A stretch of DNA of 64,000 nucleotides from Paracoccus pantotrophus (GTDB lineage: Bacteria > Pseudomonadota > Alphaproteobacteria > Rhodobacterales > Rhodobacteraceae): contig NZ_CP044426.1 of assembly GCF_008824185.1 (NCBI RefSeq), positions 1,682,501 to 1,746,500 of the forward strand, given 5' to 3'. The notes below the pieces were generated by a model. That model searched no databases and had not been told where the DNA came from. It saw only the letters and a list, made by a program, of their open reading frames with translations. This document shows positions 17,629 through 26,637 of this stretch, piece after piece (positions within the stretch are counted from its first letter, which is position 1; the number at the start of each line of letters is the position of its first letter). The translations under genes were made by a program, and so were the position numbers.

Positions 17629-17688
17629 CGCCTCTTGGCCTTTCGCCGTGGTTTCGCTATCCCCTTTTCGATTCGAGGGGTAAGCGAC

Positions 17689-20600
17689 ATGGCCATGGAC
17701 AAGAATTTCGACGCCGGAACCGCCGAGGCGCGGATCGCGCGGGAATGGGCGGCAAGCAATGCCTTCGCCGCGGGCGCCAATGCGAAGCCGGGGGCGGAAA
17801 GCTTCTCGGTGGTGATCCCGCCCCCGAACGTGACCGGCAGCCTGCATATCGGCCACGCGCTGAACAACACGCTGCAGGACATCCTGGTGCGGTGGCACCG
17901 GATGCGCGGCTTTGACACGCTCTGGCAGCCGGGCCAGGACCATGCCGGCATCGCCACGCAGATGGTGGTCGAGCGCCGCATGGCCGAGCGGCAGGAGCCG
18001 AACCGCCGCGACATCGGGCGCGAGACCTTCCTGCAGAAGGTCTGGGCCTGGAAGCAGGAATCCGGCCATACCATCATCGAGCAGCTGAAACGCCTGGGCG
18101 CTTCCTGCGACTGGTCCAGGAATGCCTTCACCATGTCCGGCGCCCCCGGCGCCCCCGCGGGCGAAGAGGGCAATTTCCACGATGCCGTCATCAAGGTCTT
18201 CGTGGACATGTATGAGAAGGGCCTGATCTATCGCGGCAAGCGGCTGGTCAACTGGGATCCGCATTTCGAGACCGCGATTTCCGACCTCGAGGTCGAGAAC
18301 CGCGAGGTTCCCGGCCATATGTGGCATTTCAAATATCCGCTGGCCGGCGGCGAGACCTATGAATACGTGGAACGCGACGCCGACGGCAACGTCACCCTGC
18401 GCGAGATGCGGGACTATATCAGCATCGCCACCACCCGGCCCGAAACCATGCTGGGCGACGGCGCGGTCGCGGTGCATCCGGACGACGCCCGCTATGCCCC
18501 CATCGTCGGCAAGCTTTGCGAGATCCCGGTCGGACCCAAGGAACACCGCCGCCTGATCCCCATCATCACCGATGAATATCCCGACCCGGATTTCGGCTCG
18601 GGCGCGGTCAAGATCACCGGCGCGCATGACTTCAACGACTATGCCGTGGCCATGCGCAACGGCATCCCGCTTTACGTGCTGATGGACGGCAAGGGGCGGA
18701 TGCGCGCCGACGGGCTGAGCTACGAGGAAAGCGCCGAGATCGCTACCCGCGCCGCCAAGGGCGAGGACGTGGGCGACGTCTCGAACGTGAACCTGGTGCC
18801 CGAGGAATTGCGCGGCCTCGACCGCTACGAGGCGCGGGCCCGCGTGATCGAGGCGATCACCGAGGAAGGGCTGGCCGTCACCTATCTGCACAAGTCCATC
18901 GACAAGGAGACCGGCGCCGAGCATCTGGAGCGCCGGCCGCTGGTCGATGCCAAGCCGATCATGCAGCCCTTCGGCGACCGCTCGGGCGTGGTCATCGAGC
19001 CGATGCTGACCGACCAGTGGTTCGTGGACACCGCCAAGATCGTCGGCCCGGCGCTGGAGGCGGTGCGCTCGGGCCAGACCCGCATCCTGCCCGAGCAGCA
19101 TGAAAAGGTCTATTTCCACTGGCTGGAGAATATCGAGCCCTGGACCATCAGCCGCCAGCTGTGGTGGGGCCACCAGATCCCGGTCTGGTACGGGCTCGAC
19201 CTGCGGCTGGAAGGCCAGGTCGAGGACGACCATGACGGCGTGCTGGACGAGGTCGAGATCTTCGCCCTGCTGGAAGAAGGCCTGGTGCATCGCGACGAGA
19301 TCCACCACGCCGCCCCGAGCTTTGCCGAGGTGGTCGAGAAGTTCCGCGATGCCATCGCCGAACTGCCGGTGCCGCTGGAAATGGCCCGCGTCATCGAGGT
19401 CGCCGATCGCGAGGCCGCCATCGACGCCTTTGCCCAGGGGCTGGCCGATTACAACCTGACCCAGGATCCGACCAAGCTGGTCTATCCGGTCTGGCGCGAC
19501 GCGGATGTTCTGGACACCTGGTTTTCCTCGGGGCTCTGGCCCATCGGCACGCTGGGCTGGCCCGAGGATACGGCCGAGCTGCGCCAGTATTTCCCGACAT
19601 CGGTGCTGGTGACGGGCTTCGACATCATCTTCTTCTGGGTGGCCCGGATGATGATGATGCAGCTGGCCGTGGTCGGGCAGGTGCCGTTCCGCACTGTCTA
19701 TGTGCATGGGCTGGTGCGCGACGAAAAGGGCGCCAAGATGTCGAAGTCGAAAGGCAACGTCATCGACCCGCTGACCCTGATCGACGAATATGGCGCCGAC
19801 GCGCTGCGCTTTACCCTGACCAGCATGGCCGCCATGGGCCGCGACCCCAAGCTGGGGCCGAAGCATGTCGAGGCGAACCGCAATTTCGTCACCAAGATCT
19901 GGAACGCCACCCGCTTTGCCGAGATGAACGGCGTGCGCGGCGGCGGGGCGCGGCCCCAGCCGCAACATGTGGTGAACCGCTGGATCATCGGCGAGGTCGC
20001 CCGCATCCGGCAGGCCACCGACGAGGCGCTGGAATCGTTCCGCTTCAACGACGCCGCGACCGGGCTTTACGCCTTCGTCTGGGGCAAGGTCTGCGACTGG
20101 TATGTCGAGTTCTCCAAGCCGCTGTTCGACGGCGCGTATCGCGAGGAGACCCAGGCCACCATGGGCTGGGTGCTGGACCAGTGCTACACGATGCTGCACC
20201 CGATCATGCCCTTCGTCACCGAGGAGCTTTGGGCGCTGACCGGGGATCGCCAGCGGATGCTGGTGCATGGCGACTGGCCGGAATACGGGCCCGAGCTGAT
20301 CGACGCCGAGGCCGACCGGCAGATGAACTGGGTGATCCAGCTCATCGAGGCCATCCGCTCGGCCCGCGCCCAGATCGGCGTGCCGGCCGGCGCCCGTCCC
20401 GACCTGATCGTAACCGAGGCCGACGATGCGGCGCGGGCGGCGCTGGCCGCCAACGCGCCGCTGATCGAGCGGCTGGCACGGGTGAATGCGCCTGTCGAGG
20501 GCACCATGGGGCCGGGCATGATCTCGGTCGCGGCGCTGGGGGCGAGCTTCGCGCTGCCGGTGGGCGAGATGATCGACGTCGGTGCCGAGACGGCGCGGCT

Positions 20601-20781
20601 GGAAAAGGCGGCGGCCAAGGCCGAGAAGGATGCCTCGGGCCTGCGCGGGCGGCTGGGCAACCCGCGCTTTGTCGAGAATGCCGAGCCCGAGGTGATCGAG
20701 GAGACGCGCGAGAAGCTTGCCGCGCTGGAGGACGATCTGGCCCGCATCCGCGCGGCCCTGGCGCAGCTGGCGGCGATGTGA
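17689..20781 (+). CDS. valS: Valyl-tRNA synthetase
   Basis: Charges tRNA-Val. The 1030 residues fit the longer alphaproteobacterial form. Class I signatures are clear: HIGH as PPPNVTGSLHIGHALN near the N-terminus and KMSKS as GAKMSKSKGNVIDP. The editing domain contains TTRPETMLGDGAVAVHPDD, and the C-terminal coiled-coil arm (ARLEKAAAKAEKDASGLRGR) is present. The ATG MAMDKN after GAGGGG is chosen. Confidence 0.98.
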   Translation: MAMDKNFDAGTAEARIAREWAASNAFAAGANAKPGAESFSVVIPPPNVTGSLHIGHALNNTLQDILVRWHRMRGFDTLWQPGQDHAGIATQMVVERRMAERQEPNRRDIGRETFLQKVWAWKQESGHTIIEQLKRLGASCDWSRNAFTMSGAPGAPAGEEGNFHDAVIKVFVDMYEKGLIYRGKRLVNWDPHFETAISDLEVENREVPGHMWHFKYPLAGGETYEYVERDADGNVTLREMRDYISIATTRPETMLGDGAVAVHPDDARYAPIVGKLCEIPVGPKEHRRLIPIITDEYPDPDFGSGAVKITGAHDFNDYAVAMRNGIPLYVLMDGKGRMRADGLSYEESAEIATRAAKGEDVGDVSNVNLVPEELRGLDRYEARARVIEAITEEGLAVTYLHKSIDKETGAEHLERRPLVDAKPIMQPFGDRSGVVIEPMLTDQWFVDTAKIVGPALEAVRSGQTRILPEQHEKVYFHWLENIEPWTISRQLWWGHQIPVWYGLDLRLEGQVEDDHDGVLDEVEIFALLEEGLVHRDEIHHAAPSFAEVVEKFRDAIAELPVPLEMARVIEVADREAAIDAFAQGLADYNLTQDPTKLVYPVWRDADVLDTWFSSGLWPIGTLGWPEDTAELRQYFPTSVLVTGFDIIFFWVARMMMMQLAVVGQVPFRTVYVHGLVRDEKGAKMSKSKGNVIDPLTLIDEYGADALRFTLTSMAAMGRDPKLGPKHVEANRNFVTKIWNATRFAEMNGVRGGGARPQPQHVVNRWIIGEVARIRQATDEALESFRFNDAATGLYAFVWGKVCDWYVEFSKPLFDGAYREETQATMGWVLDQCYTMLHPIMPFVTEELWALTGDRQRMLVHGDWPEYGPELIDAEADRQMNWVIQLIEAIRSARAQIGVPAGARPDLIVTEADDAARAALAANAPLIERLARVNAPVEGTMGPGMISVAALGASFALPVGEMIDVGAETARLEKAAAKAEKDASGLRGRLGNPRFVENAEPEVIEETREKLAALEDDLARIRAALAQLAAM

Positions 20782-20819
20782 CCCCCGGCTTTTGCGCCGT
20801 GCCGGTGGCGCGGTCGCAA

Positions 20820-20842
20820 GGGTATTTGGGGAACGAAGAAGA
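20820..20842. repeat. Copy of recurring intergenic motif (GGGTATTTGGGGAACGAAGAA)
   Basis: This is a degenerate copy of a motif also seen at 26486, 26595 and 50641 (consensus GGGTATTTGNRAAACGG-type). It lies between the valS end and the convergent chelatase gene. All four copies are in gene-free DNA next to gene ends. Confidence 0.5.
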
Positions 20843-21535
20843 TCAGGGCCGCTTGGACAGGGCGGCCTTGATGCTTTCGGCAATCATCGCCGGGACTTGC
20901 GGGGCAAGGCCCACCGGGGGCAGGACGAGGCCCTGGAAGCCGGCCTGGGAAAGCGCCGCGGGCAGGTCGTCGGTGACGTGCTCGGCCTGGGTGGCAAAGA
21001 GCGGCAGGCAGATCGCGCGTTCGGGCAGGTCGCGCGCGGCATCGGCGATGAAGGGGGCTTCCTCGATGAAGCCGCAGGTCGCGGCGGCGGCATACGGGGC
21101 GAGGCCGGCGGCGATCCGGCGCGCCGCCTCGGAGGGCGCGCGCGAGCGGCCGGAGCCGTGGGCGGCGACCAGCAGCCGGGTTCCAGCAAGGGGCCAGCCC
21201 TGCGTCTCGGCCGCCTGGGCGATCAGGGCGAGGCAAAGCGCAGGCAGGCCGGGGTCGCTGCCGAAGGGCGGCAGGATGCGAGCCTTGGGCGCGCCGGCCA
21301 GTGCCAGGCGGCGGGGCAATTCGCTGCGAGTGAACCAGCCCGTCGCCATGAACAGCGGATAGATCAGCGTTTCGTCATCGGCCCGATCCAGCGCGCCGGG
21401 CATGGCCAGCGTCGCGCCCCGGACGCAGGCCTGCGGCACCAGCGGCGCGACACGGGCGGCCAGCGCCTCGATGGCCCGTTGCTGCGGAGCGGGGTCGCCG
21501 GGCTGGCCATGGGCGACGATGAGGACGTTACGCAC
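20843..21535 (-). CDS. CbiX/SirB-type sirohydrochlorin chelatase-like protein
   Basis: A 230-residue protein with two CbiX half-domains. The first begins VRNVLIVAHGQPGD (His9) and the second LLVAAHGSGRSR, and these His residues are the metal-binding positions of the family. The second half ends with CLPLFATQAEHVTDDLP. Members insert Co or Fe into sirohydrochlorin, or do related chelation, for cobalamin or siroheme. The GTG start overlaps the end of the DUF4202 gene by 8 nt, indicating coupling. No other cobalamin gene is in sight, so the metal is undecided. Confidence 0.82.
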   Translation of the reverse strand: MRNVLIVAHGQPGDPAPQQRAIEALAARVAPLVPQACVRGATLAMPGALDRADDETLIYPLFMATGWFTRSELPRRLALAGAPKARILPPFGSDPGLPALCLALIAQAAETQGWPLAGTRLLVAAHGSGRSRAPSEAARRIAAGLAPYAAAATCGFIEEAPFIADAARDLPERAICLPLFATQAEHVTDDLPAALSQAGFQGLVLPPVGLAPQVPAMIAESIKAALSKRP

Positions 21536-22091
21536 GGAAGGCGGCGGCAAAGGGCTCGGGGATGGCGAATGCCTCCAGCGCCCGGGCACGGGCCATGGCC
21601 GACATCTTGCGCGCGGTCTTTTCCACGATGCGCTGCAGCTCGTCCGGGTCGCGGCCTTCGGCGAAGGGCCCCATATACCAGCGGATGAAGGTGAAGCAGG
21701 CGACGTCTTCCAGCGCCTGCACCTCGCCGTCGCGCTTGATGCCCTGCTTGGTCAGCATCTTCTCGGCGGCAGCGATGTCCTCGTCGCCATAGCCGGCCTC
21801 GCGCATGATGCCGGCGATGCGGGCGGCGTGGCGGCGGCCCTGTTCGGTGCGCCAGGCCAGGTAGCCGGCGCGGTCCATCGGATAGGCGTCGCGCGGCAGT
21901 TTCCACCGTTCGACATGCTGGCCGCGGCAGGCAACGCGCAGGGGCTCGGAGGCGTCCGGGTAAAGCGCCTGCTGCTCGGCCGTCATGCGCTGGCCATAGA
22001 GCAGCGCCTCGGGCCGGCCCTCGGGGTCGAGATGCGGGTCGGCGGCATTGGCCTTGTCGATGGCGTCGAAAGCTTTCTGAAGGCGGGTCAT
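21528..22091 (-). CDS. DUF4202 family protein
   Basis: A 187-residue protein of the DUF4202 family, recognised from RLQKAFDAIDKANAADPH, the His-containing centre ACRGQHVERWKLPRDAYPMDRAGYLAWR and LEDVACFTFIRWYM. It is an all-helical HD-like fold whose function is unknown to me. The ATG after AAGAGGA is chosen over an upstream in-frame ATG. It is co-transcribed with the chelatase (8-nt overlap). In several alphaproteobacteria it occurs near siroheme/sulfite reduction genes, but none lie here. Confidence 0.85.
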   Translation of the reverse strand: MTRLQKAFDAIDKANAADPHLDPEGRPEALLYGQRMTAEQQALYPDASEPLRVACRGQHVERWKLPRDAYPMDRAGYLAWRTEQGRRHAARIAGIMREAGYGDEDIAAAEKMLTKQGIKRDGEVQALEDVACFTFIRWYMGPFAEGRDPDELQRIVEKTARKMSAMARARALEAFAIPEPFAAAFRA

Positions 22092-22179
22092 GCGGTCCTC
22101 TTTTTGCGCCATCATGCCGCAGCGGCGCGCGGCGTCAACGCGGATTGCCGTCGCGCGGGCGCGAAGCTAGGCTTTCGGC

Positions 22180-22689
22180 ATGGAATGGGGCGAATTCACC
22201 TTGGCGCTGGCGGCCTTCCTGGGCTCGCATGTCATCCCTGCGCGGCTGCGCGGGCCGCTGGTCGCAAGCCTGGGCAAGCGCGGCTATATCGCCGGCTACA
22301 GCCTGCTGTCTCTGGCGCTGCTTTACTGGCTGATCCTGGCGGCGGGCCGGGCGCCCTTTGTCGAGATCTGGCCGCAGGAACCCTGGATGCGCTGGCTGGT
22401 CAACCTGGCCATGCCGGTCGCCGTGGCCATGGCGCTCGTGGGGGGCATGGCGGGGCTGATGGGCGGATTTGTCCTGTGGGGCGCGGCGCATCTGCTGGCC
22501 AATGGCGACCTGGCGCATGTCGTACTGTTCGGGCTCTTGCTGGCCTATGCGCTGTTCGGCCTGGCGATCAGCCTGCGGCAGGGCGTGGCGCTGCGCCTGA
22601 CCTGGCCGCGCCTGGCCCTGGCGGCGCTGGCCTGGGCGGCGCTGCTGTATCTGCACCTGCCGGTGATCGGCGTCAGCCCCCTGCCCTGA
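22180..22689 (+). CDS. NnrU-family membrane protein
   Basis: A 169-residue integral membrane protein with about five hydrophobic segments. It starts with the NnrU-type EFTLALAAFLGSHVIPAR and includes LRGPLVASLGKRGYIAGYSLLSLALLYWLI. NnrU proteins are linked to nitrite/nitric oxide respiration in rhizobia and paracocci, but there are no nir or nor genes nearby, so this is a family-level call only. It is divergent from DUF4202, and its last 17 nt overlap the convergent FAD oxidase. Confidence 0.88.
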   Translation: MEWGEFTLALAAFLGSHVIPARLRGPLVASLGKRGYIAGYSLLSLALLYWLILAAGRAPFVEIWPQEPWMRWLVNLAMPVAVAMALVGGMAGLMGGFVLWGAAHLLANGDLAHVVLFGLLLAYALFGLAISLRQGVALRLTWPRLALAALAWAALLYLHLPVIGVSPLP

Positions 22690-23692
22690 GCTTGGGCCGG
22701 AAGCCGGGAGGAATGCGGTCGCGGCGCTCCAGCATCAGGTCGGCCAGCATCGCGGCGACGGCCGGCGCCATGGCCAGGCCGATCTTGAAGCCGCCATTGG
22801 CGACGTAATGGCCCGGTCGCCCCGGCCAGGGCCCGACCAGGGGCGCGCGCGACCCGGCGCGGGGCCGGATGCCGGCCCAGCGGTCGATCACCGGGGCATC
22901 CGCCAGCGCCGGGCACAGCGCGCGCGCCTTGTCGATCACCGCCTCGAGCTGTTCGTCCGTCCGCCGGTCCAGCACGTCGCGTTCGGTGGTCGAGCCGATC
23001 GCCACCGTTCCATCGGCATGGGGAATGACATGGATCCCGTCGGCAAAGACCTGCGGCTGGTCGCGCAGGTCCAGCGCCAGCAGCGCCGACTGCCCCTTGA
23101 CGCCATTGCCGCCAAAGGGTGCCAGCCCCGCCGCCCCGGTGGCCCAGATCGCCGGAGCGTCCGGCGGCGCGGCCTGGCCCTCGACGATCTCGCCGCCCTG
23201 GGCACGGATCGCGGCGGCCAGCGCCGCCCCGGCACGGCGCGGGCTGATCCGTGCCGTCAGCCGGTCCACCAGCCACAGCCCCGAGGGCGAGACCGGGACC
23301 AGCGCCCCCTGCGGCCGGTCGGTCAGCTCCATCCCCGCCCATTCCGGCCAATAGGCGCGGGCGGCCTTGATCCGCTCGGCCATGCGCGCCTCGGCACCCT
23401 GGGCCACGGGCTGAATGCGGCCGGTGCGGGCATAGCCGGGATCGACGCCGCCCGCCGTTCCGACTTCGGCCCACCAATCCGCCGCCTCGATCAGCGCATC
23501 CAGCTGCACCTGCTTCTTGTCGTTCCAGTTCTCGGGCGCATGCGGGGCCAGCGCACCGACATGGCCGCCCGAGGCGCCGGCGCCGATCCGCGCCGCCTCG
23601 AACAAGCGCACCTTGCGGCCGCGCCGCACCAGTTCCCATGCGCAGGCCAGGCCGAAAATGCCGCCGCCCGCCACCGTGATTTCCCTTGCCAT
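22673..23692 (-). CDS. DAO-family FAD-dependent oxidoreductase (possible MnmC oxidase half)
   Basis: A 339-residue FAD oxidase of the D-amino-acid oxidase/glycine oxidase family. It has the N-terminal dinucleotide motif VAGGGIFGLACAWELVRRG, GASGGHVGALAPHAPENWNDKK, and the C-terminal GIRPRAGSRAPLVG and YVANGGFKIGLAMAP. It is back-to-back with mnmD, whose product does the second step of the tRNA wobble modification that DAO-type MnmC(o) begins in E. coli. It may therefore be the stand-alone oxidase half of MnmC. A general amine oxidase is the alternative. Confidence 0.85.
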   Translation of the reverse strand: MAREITVAGGGIFGLACAWELVRRGRKVRLFEAARIGAGASGGHVGALAPHAPENWNDKKQVQLDALIEAADWWAEVGTAGGVDPGYARTGRIQPVAQGAEARMAERIKAARAYWPEWAGMELTDRPQGALVPVSPSGLWLVDRLTARISPRRAGAALAAAIRAQGGEIVEGQAAPPDAPAIWATGAAGLAPFGGNGVKGQSALLALDLRDQPQVFADGIHVIPHADGTVAIGSTTERDVLDRRTDEQLEAVIDKARALCPALADAPVIDRWAGIRPRAGSRAPLVGPWPGRPGHYVANGGFKIGLAMAPAVAAMLADLMLERRDRIPPGFRPKLRAGG

Positions 23693-23738
23693 CCGGTCCC
23701 TTTCGCCGCATCTGCCCTGCAAGAAGGAGTTAGCGCGA

Positions 23739-24395
23739 ATGCAGCCATCCGACCAGAGCAGCGCCGACCTGGACTGGCGCGAGGGCGCGGTCCCCGTCTC
23801 GCGCCGTTTCGACGATCCCTATTTCAGCCTGAACGGCGGGCTGGACGAGACGCGCCACGTCTTCCTGGCCGGCAACGACCTGCCCCAGCGGCTGCGCCCC
23901 GGCTTCCATGTCGCGGAACTGGGCTTCGGCACCGGGCTGAACCTGCTGGCGCTGGCGCAACTCGCCACGGTGCCGATCCGCTTTACCAGTTTCGAGGCCT
24001 TCCCGATGAGCGTGGGCGAACTGGTCCGCGCCCATGCCGCCTTTCCCGAACTGGCGCCGCTGGCGCGCCAGTTGCGCGACCATTGGCCGCAGCCGCGCTT
24101 TACCCTGGGCACCGTCGCGGTCGAGATCATCAAGGCCGATGCCCGCGAGGCGCTGCCCGGCTGGGACGGCCGCGCCGATGCCTGGTTCCTCGACGGCTTC
24201 TCGCCGGCCAAGAACCCCGAGCTTTGGGGCGAGGCGCTGATGGCCGAGGTGGCGGCCCATACCGCGCCGGGCGGCACATTCGCGACCTATACCGCGGCCG
24301 GCCATGTGCGCCGGGCGCTGGCGGCGGCGGGCTTTGCGGTCAGCCGCACCCCCGGATTCGCCGGCAAGCGCCACATGAGCCGCGGCCGGCTCTAG
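23739..24395 (+). CDS. mnmD: tRNA (mnm5s2U34)-methyltransferase MnmD
   Basis: A 218-residue SAM-dependent methylase matching the N-terminal half of E. coli MnmC, here as a separate protein. SAM motif HVAELGFGTGLNLLAL, the segment LGTVAVEIIKADAREALP and the catalytic-site WFLDGFSPAKNPELWG are characteristic. It converts nm5s2U to mnm5s2U at the tRNA wobble position. AGAAGGAG precedes the ATG. It is divergent from the DAO-family oxidase and meets the rhomboid gene tail-to-tail with a 4-nt overlap. Confidence 0.93.
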   Translation: MQPSDQSSADLDWREGAVPVSRRFDDPYFSLNGGLDETRHVFLAGNDLPQRLRPGFHVAELGFGTGLNLLALAQLATVPIRFTSFEAFPMSVGELVRAHAAFPELAPLARQLRDHWPQPRFTLGTVAVEIIKADAREALPGWDGRADAWFLDGFSPAKNPELWGEALMAEVAAHTAPGGTFATYTAAGHVRRALAAAGFAVSRTPGFAGKRHMSRGRL

Positions 24396-25108
24396 CGCCG
24401 CACCCGCGGGATGCGCGAGGGGGCATAGGTCGGGGCATGCGGCGGCCGGCCATGGGTGCGGCGCCAGAAGCCCGGCCCGCCCCGGCGCAGGAAGACCGGC
24501 ACCGCCAGCACGATCCCGGCCAGGAAACCGGCGGCATGGGCGACATAGGCCACGCCGTCATCGACCACGGTGGCGCTCGACAAAAGCTGGATGCCGAACC
24601 AGGCCAGCAGCAACACCCAGGCCGGCATGGTAAAGCGGCGGATGATGACGATGATGATCGCGATCACGTCGACGCGGGCGCGCGGGAACATCAGCAGGTA
24701 TCCCCCCATCACCCCGGCGATGGCCCCCGAGGCGCCGACCATGGGAATGTCGCCCATCGGATCGGCGGCGATCTGCCCCGCCGCCGCCGCCAGCCCGCAG
24801 GCAAGATAGAAGGCCAGAAAGCCGAAACGGCCCATCTGGTCCTCCAGATTGTCGCCAAACACCCACAGGAACAGCATGTTGCCGGCGATATGCATGATCC
24901 CGGCATGCAGGAACATATGCGTCACCAGCCCCCACAGCCACTCGCCTTGCGCGATGGCGGCGGGATAAAGCGCCAACCGGTACCACAGCCCGACCTGCCC
25001 GCCCGCCCAGGGCATGGTGATCAGGAACATCGCCACGTTGAGAAGGATCAGCGCATGGGTGACATAGGGCGTGCGCGCCGAGGGGTTATGGTCGCGGATC
25101 GGGAACAT
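24392..25108 (-). CDS. Rhomboid-family intramembrane serine protease
   Basis: A 238-residue six-helix membrane protein. The rhomboid motif HMFLHAGIMHIAGNMLFLW, the nucleophile segment VGASGAIAGVMG and the last-helix YVAHAAGFLAG (Ser-His dyad) are all present, so it is probably active in cleaving membrane proteins. The start MFPIRDHNPS is chosen from family resemblance. An ATG 18 nt upstream is also possible and neither has a strong ribosome site. The tail is Arg/Pro-rich. Confidence 0.9.
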   Translation of the reverse strand: MFPIRDHNPSARTPYVTHALILLNVAMFLITMPWAGGQVGLWYRLALYPAAIAQGEWLWGLVTHMFLHAGIMHIAGNMLFLWVFGDNLEDQMGRFGFLAFYLACGLAAAAGQIAADPMGDIPMVGASGAIAGVMGGYLLMFPRARVDVIAIIIVIIRRFTMPAWVLLLAWFGIQLLSSATVVDDGVAYVAHAAGFLAGIVLAVPVFLRRGGPGFWRRTHGRPPHAPTYAPSRIPRVRR

Positions 25109-25208
25109 GCCCGCAGCCTGAAGCATCGCGGTGGTGCACGCAAGCGGCCCTGTTCGGATGGCCGGACCGCGTATAGCATCGGCTGCGAATCGCATCGAGG
25201 AGGGGCCG

Positions 25209-26477
25209 ATGACCAGCCTGACCGACCGCAGGAACGCCGCCATCTCGCGCGGGGTGGGCATGACCACGCAAATCTATGCCGAGCGCGCCGAGAATGCCGA
25301 GATCTGGGACAAGGACGGCAACCGCTATATCGACTTCGCCGCCGGCATCGCCGTGGTCAATACCGGCCACCGCCACCCGCGGGTCGTCGAGGCGGTCAAG
25401 GCCCAGCTCGACCGCTTCACCCATACCTGCCACCAGGTCGTGCCCTATGAGAATTACGTCGCCCTGGCCGAGCGGCTGAACCGGCTCGTCCCCGGCGACG
25501 GCCCGAAAAAGACCGCCTTCTACACCACCGGCGCCGAGGCGGTCGAGAATGCGGTCAAGATCGCCCGCCACCATACCGGCCGCGCCGGGGTGGTGGCCTT
25601 CGCCGGCGGCTTCCACGGCCGCACCTTCCTGGGCATGTCGCTGACCGGCAAGGTCCAGCCCTACAAGGCCGGGTTCGGGCCGATGATGAACGACATCTGG
25701 CACCTGCCCTTCCCCAACCCGCTGCACGGCGTCACGGCCGAGGAGGCGCTGGCGGCGCTGGACCGGCTGTTCAAGGCCGATATCGACCCCTCGCGCGTCG
25801 CCGCGATCATCGTCGAGCCGGTGCAGGGCGAGGGCGGCTTCTACGAGGCGCCGGCGGGCTTCATCCAGCGCCTGCGGCAGATCTGCGACCAGTATTCGAT
25901 CCTGCTGATCGCCGACGAGGTGCAGACCGGCTTCGCCCGCACCGGCAAGCTGTTCGCGATGGAACACCACGGCACCGCCGCCGACATCACCACCATGGCC
26001 AAGGGGCTGGGCGGCGGGCTGCCGATCAGCGCCGTCACCGGCCGCGCCGATGTCATGGACAGCCCCGCGCCGGGAGGCCTGGGCGGCACCTATGCCGGCA
26101 ACCCGCTGGCCGTCGCCGCCGCCCATGCGGTGCTGGACGTGATCGAGGACGAGGGGCTCTGCGACCGCGCCACCCGGCTTGGCCAGCGGCTGAAGCAGCG
26201 CCTGGCCGGCATCGCCGAAACCGTGCCGGAAATCGTCGACATCCGCGGCCCCGGCTTCATGAACGCCGTCGAGTTCAACATCGCCAGCACCGACAGGCCC
26301 AGCCCGGATTTCGCCAACCGCGTCCGCGAAGAGGCGCTCGCCCGCAAGCTGATCCTGCTGACCTGCGGCGTGCATGGCAACGTGATCCGCTTCCTCGCAC
26401 CGCTGACCATCCCCGACGCGGTCTTCGACGAGGCGCTGGACATTCTCGAGGACTCGATCCGCGCCGCCCGCGGCTGA
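25209..26477 (+). CDS. gabT: 4-aminobutyrate aminotransferase
   Basis: A class III PLP aminotransferase of 422 residues converting GABA and 2-oxoglutarate to succinic semialdehyde and glutamate. Clear are NTGHRHPRVVEAV, TTGAEAVENAVKIAR, the PLP Asp in IADEVQTGFARTG, the Lys in TTMAKGLGGGLPIS and LGGTYAGNPLAVAAA. The combination matches GabT better than ornithine or acetylornithine transaminases. GAGGAGGGG precedes the ATG. No gabD is adjacent. Confidence 0.92.
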   Translation: MTSLTDRRNAAISRGVGMTTQIYAERAENAEIWDKDGNRYIDFAAGIAVVNTGHRHPRVVEAVKAQLDRFTHTCHQVVPYENYVALAERLNRLVPGDGPKKTAFYTTGAEAVENAVKIARHHTGRAGVVAFAGGFHGRTFLGMSLTGKVQPYKAGFGPMMNDIWHLPFPNPLHGVTAEEALAALDRLFKADIDPSRVAAIIVEPVQGEGGFYEAPAGFIQRLRQICDQYSILLIADEVQTGFARTGKLFAMEHHGTAADITTMAKGLGGGLPISAVTGRADVMDSPAPGGLGGTYAGNPLAVAAAHAVLDVIEDEGLCDRATRLGQRLKQRLAGIAETVPEIVDIRGPGFMNAVEFNIASTDRPSPDFANRVREEALARKLILLTCGVHGNVIRFLAPLTIPDAVFDEALDILEDSIRAARG

Positions 26478-26485
26478 TCGCGCGC

Positions 26486-26507
26486 TTTCACCGTTTCGCA
26501 AATACCC
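26486..26507. repeat. Recurring intergenic motif, copy 2
   Basis: The sequence tttcaccgtttcgcaaatac followed by cc belongs to the GGGTATTTG-AAACGG motif family (reverse orientation). It is directly downstream of gabT, and another copy lies 109 nt further on in the same gap. Their position between two convergent genes suggests a role in transcript ends. Confidence 0.5.
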
Positions 26508-26594
26508 CTGCGGCAGCGCCCCTGGGGAGCGTCGCTTGGGTGCTTGGAAAACGGAAACAGCCGCAAAACCGGGCCGGGCAGCGGCGCACGCCTT

Positions 26595-26615
26595 GTTTCC
26601 GTTTCTTAGATACCC
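26595..26615. repeat. Recurring intergenic motif, copy 3
   Basis: The sequence gtttccgtttcttagatacc plus c is a diverged copy of the same motif, just downstream of accA (leftward). A GC-rich dyad, CCCGCGCGCGGG-type, follows directly at 26613..26627 and could form a terminator stem. Confidence 0.45.
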
Positions 26616-26637
26616 GCGCGCGGGCGCGGCTGGGCGC

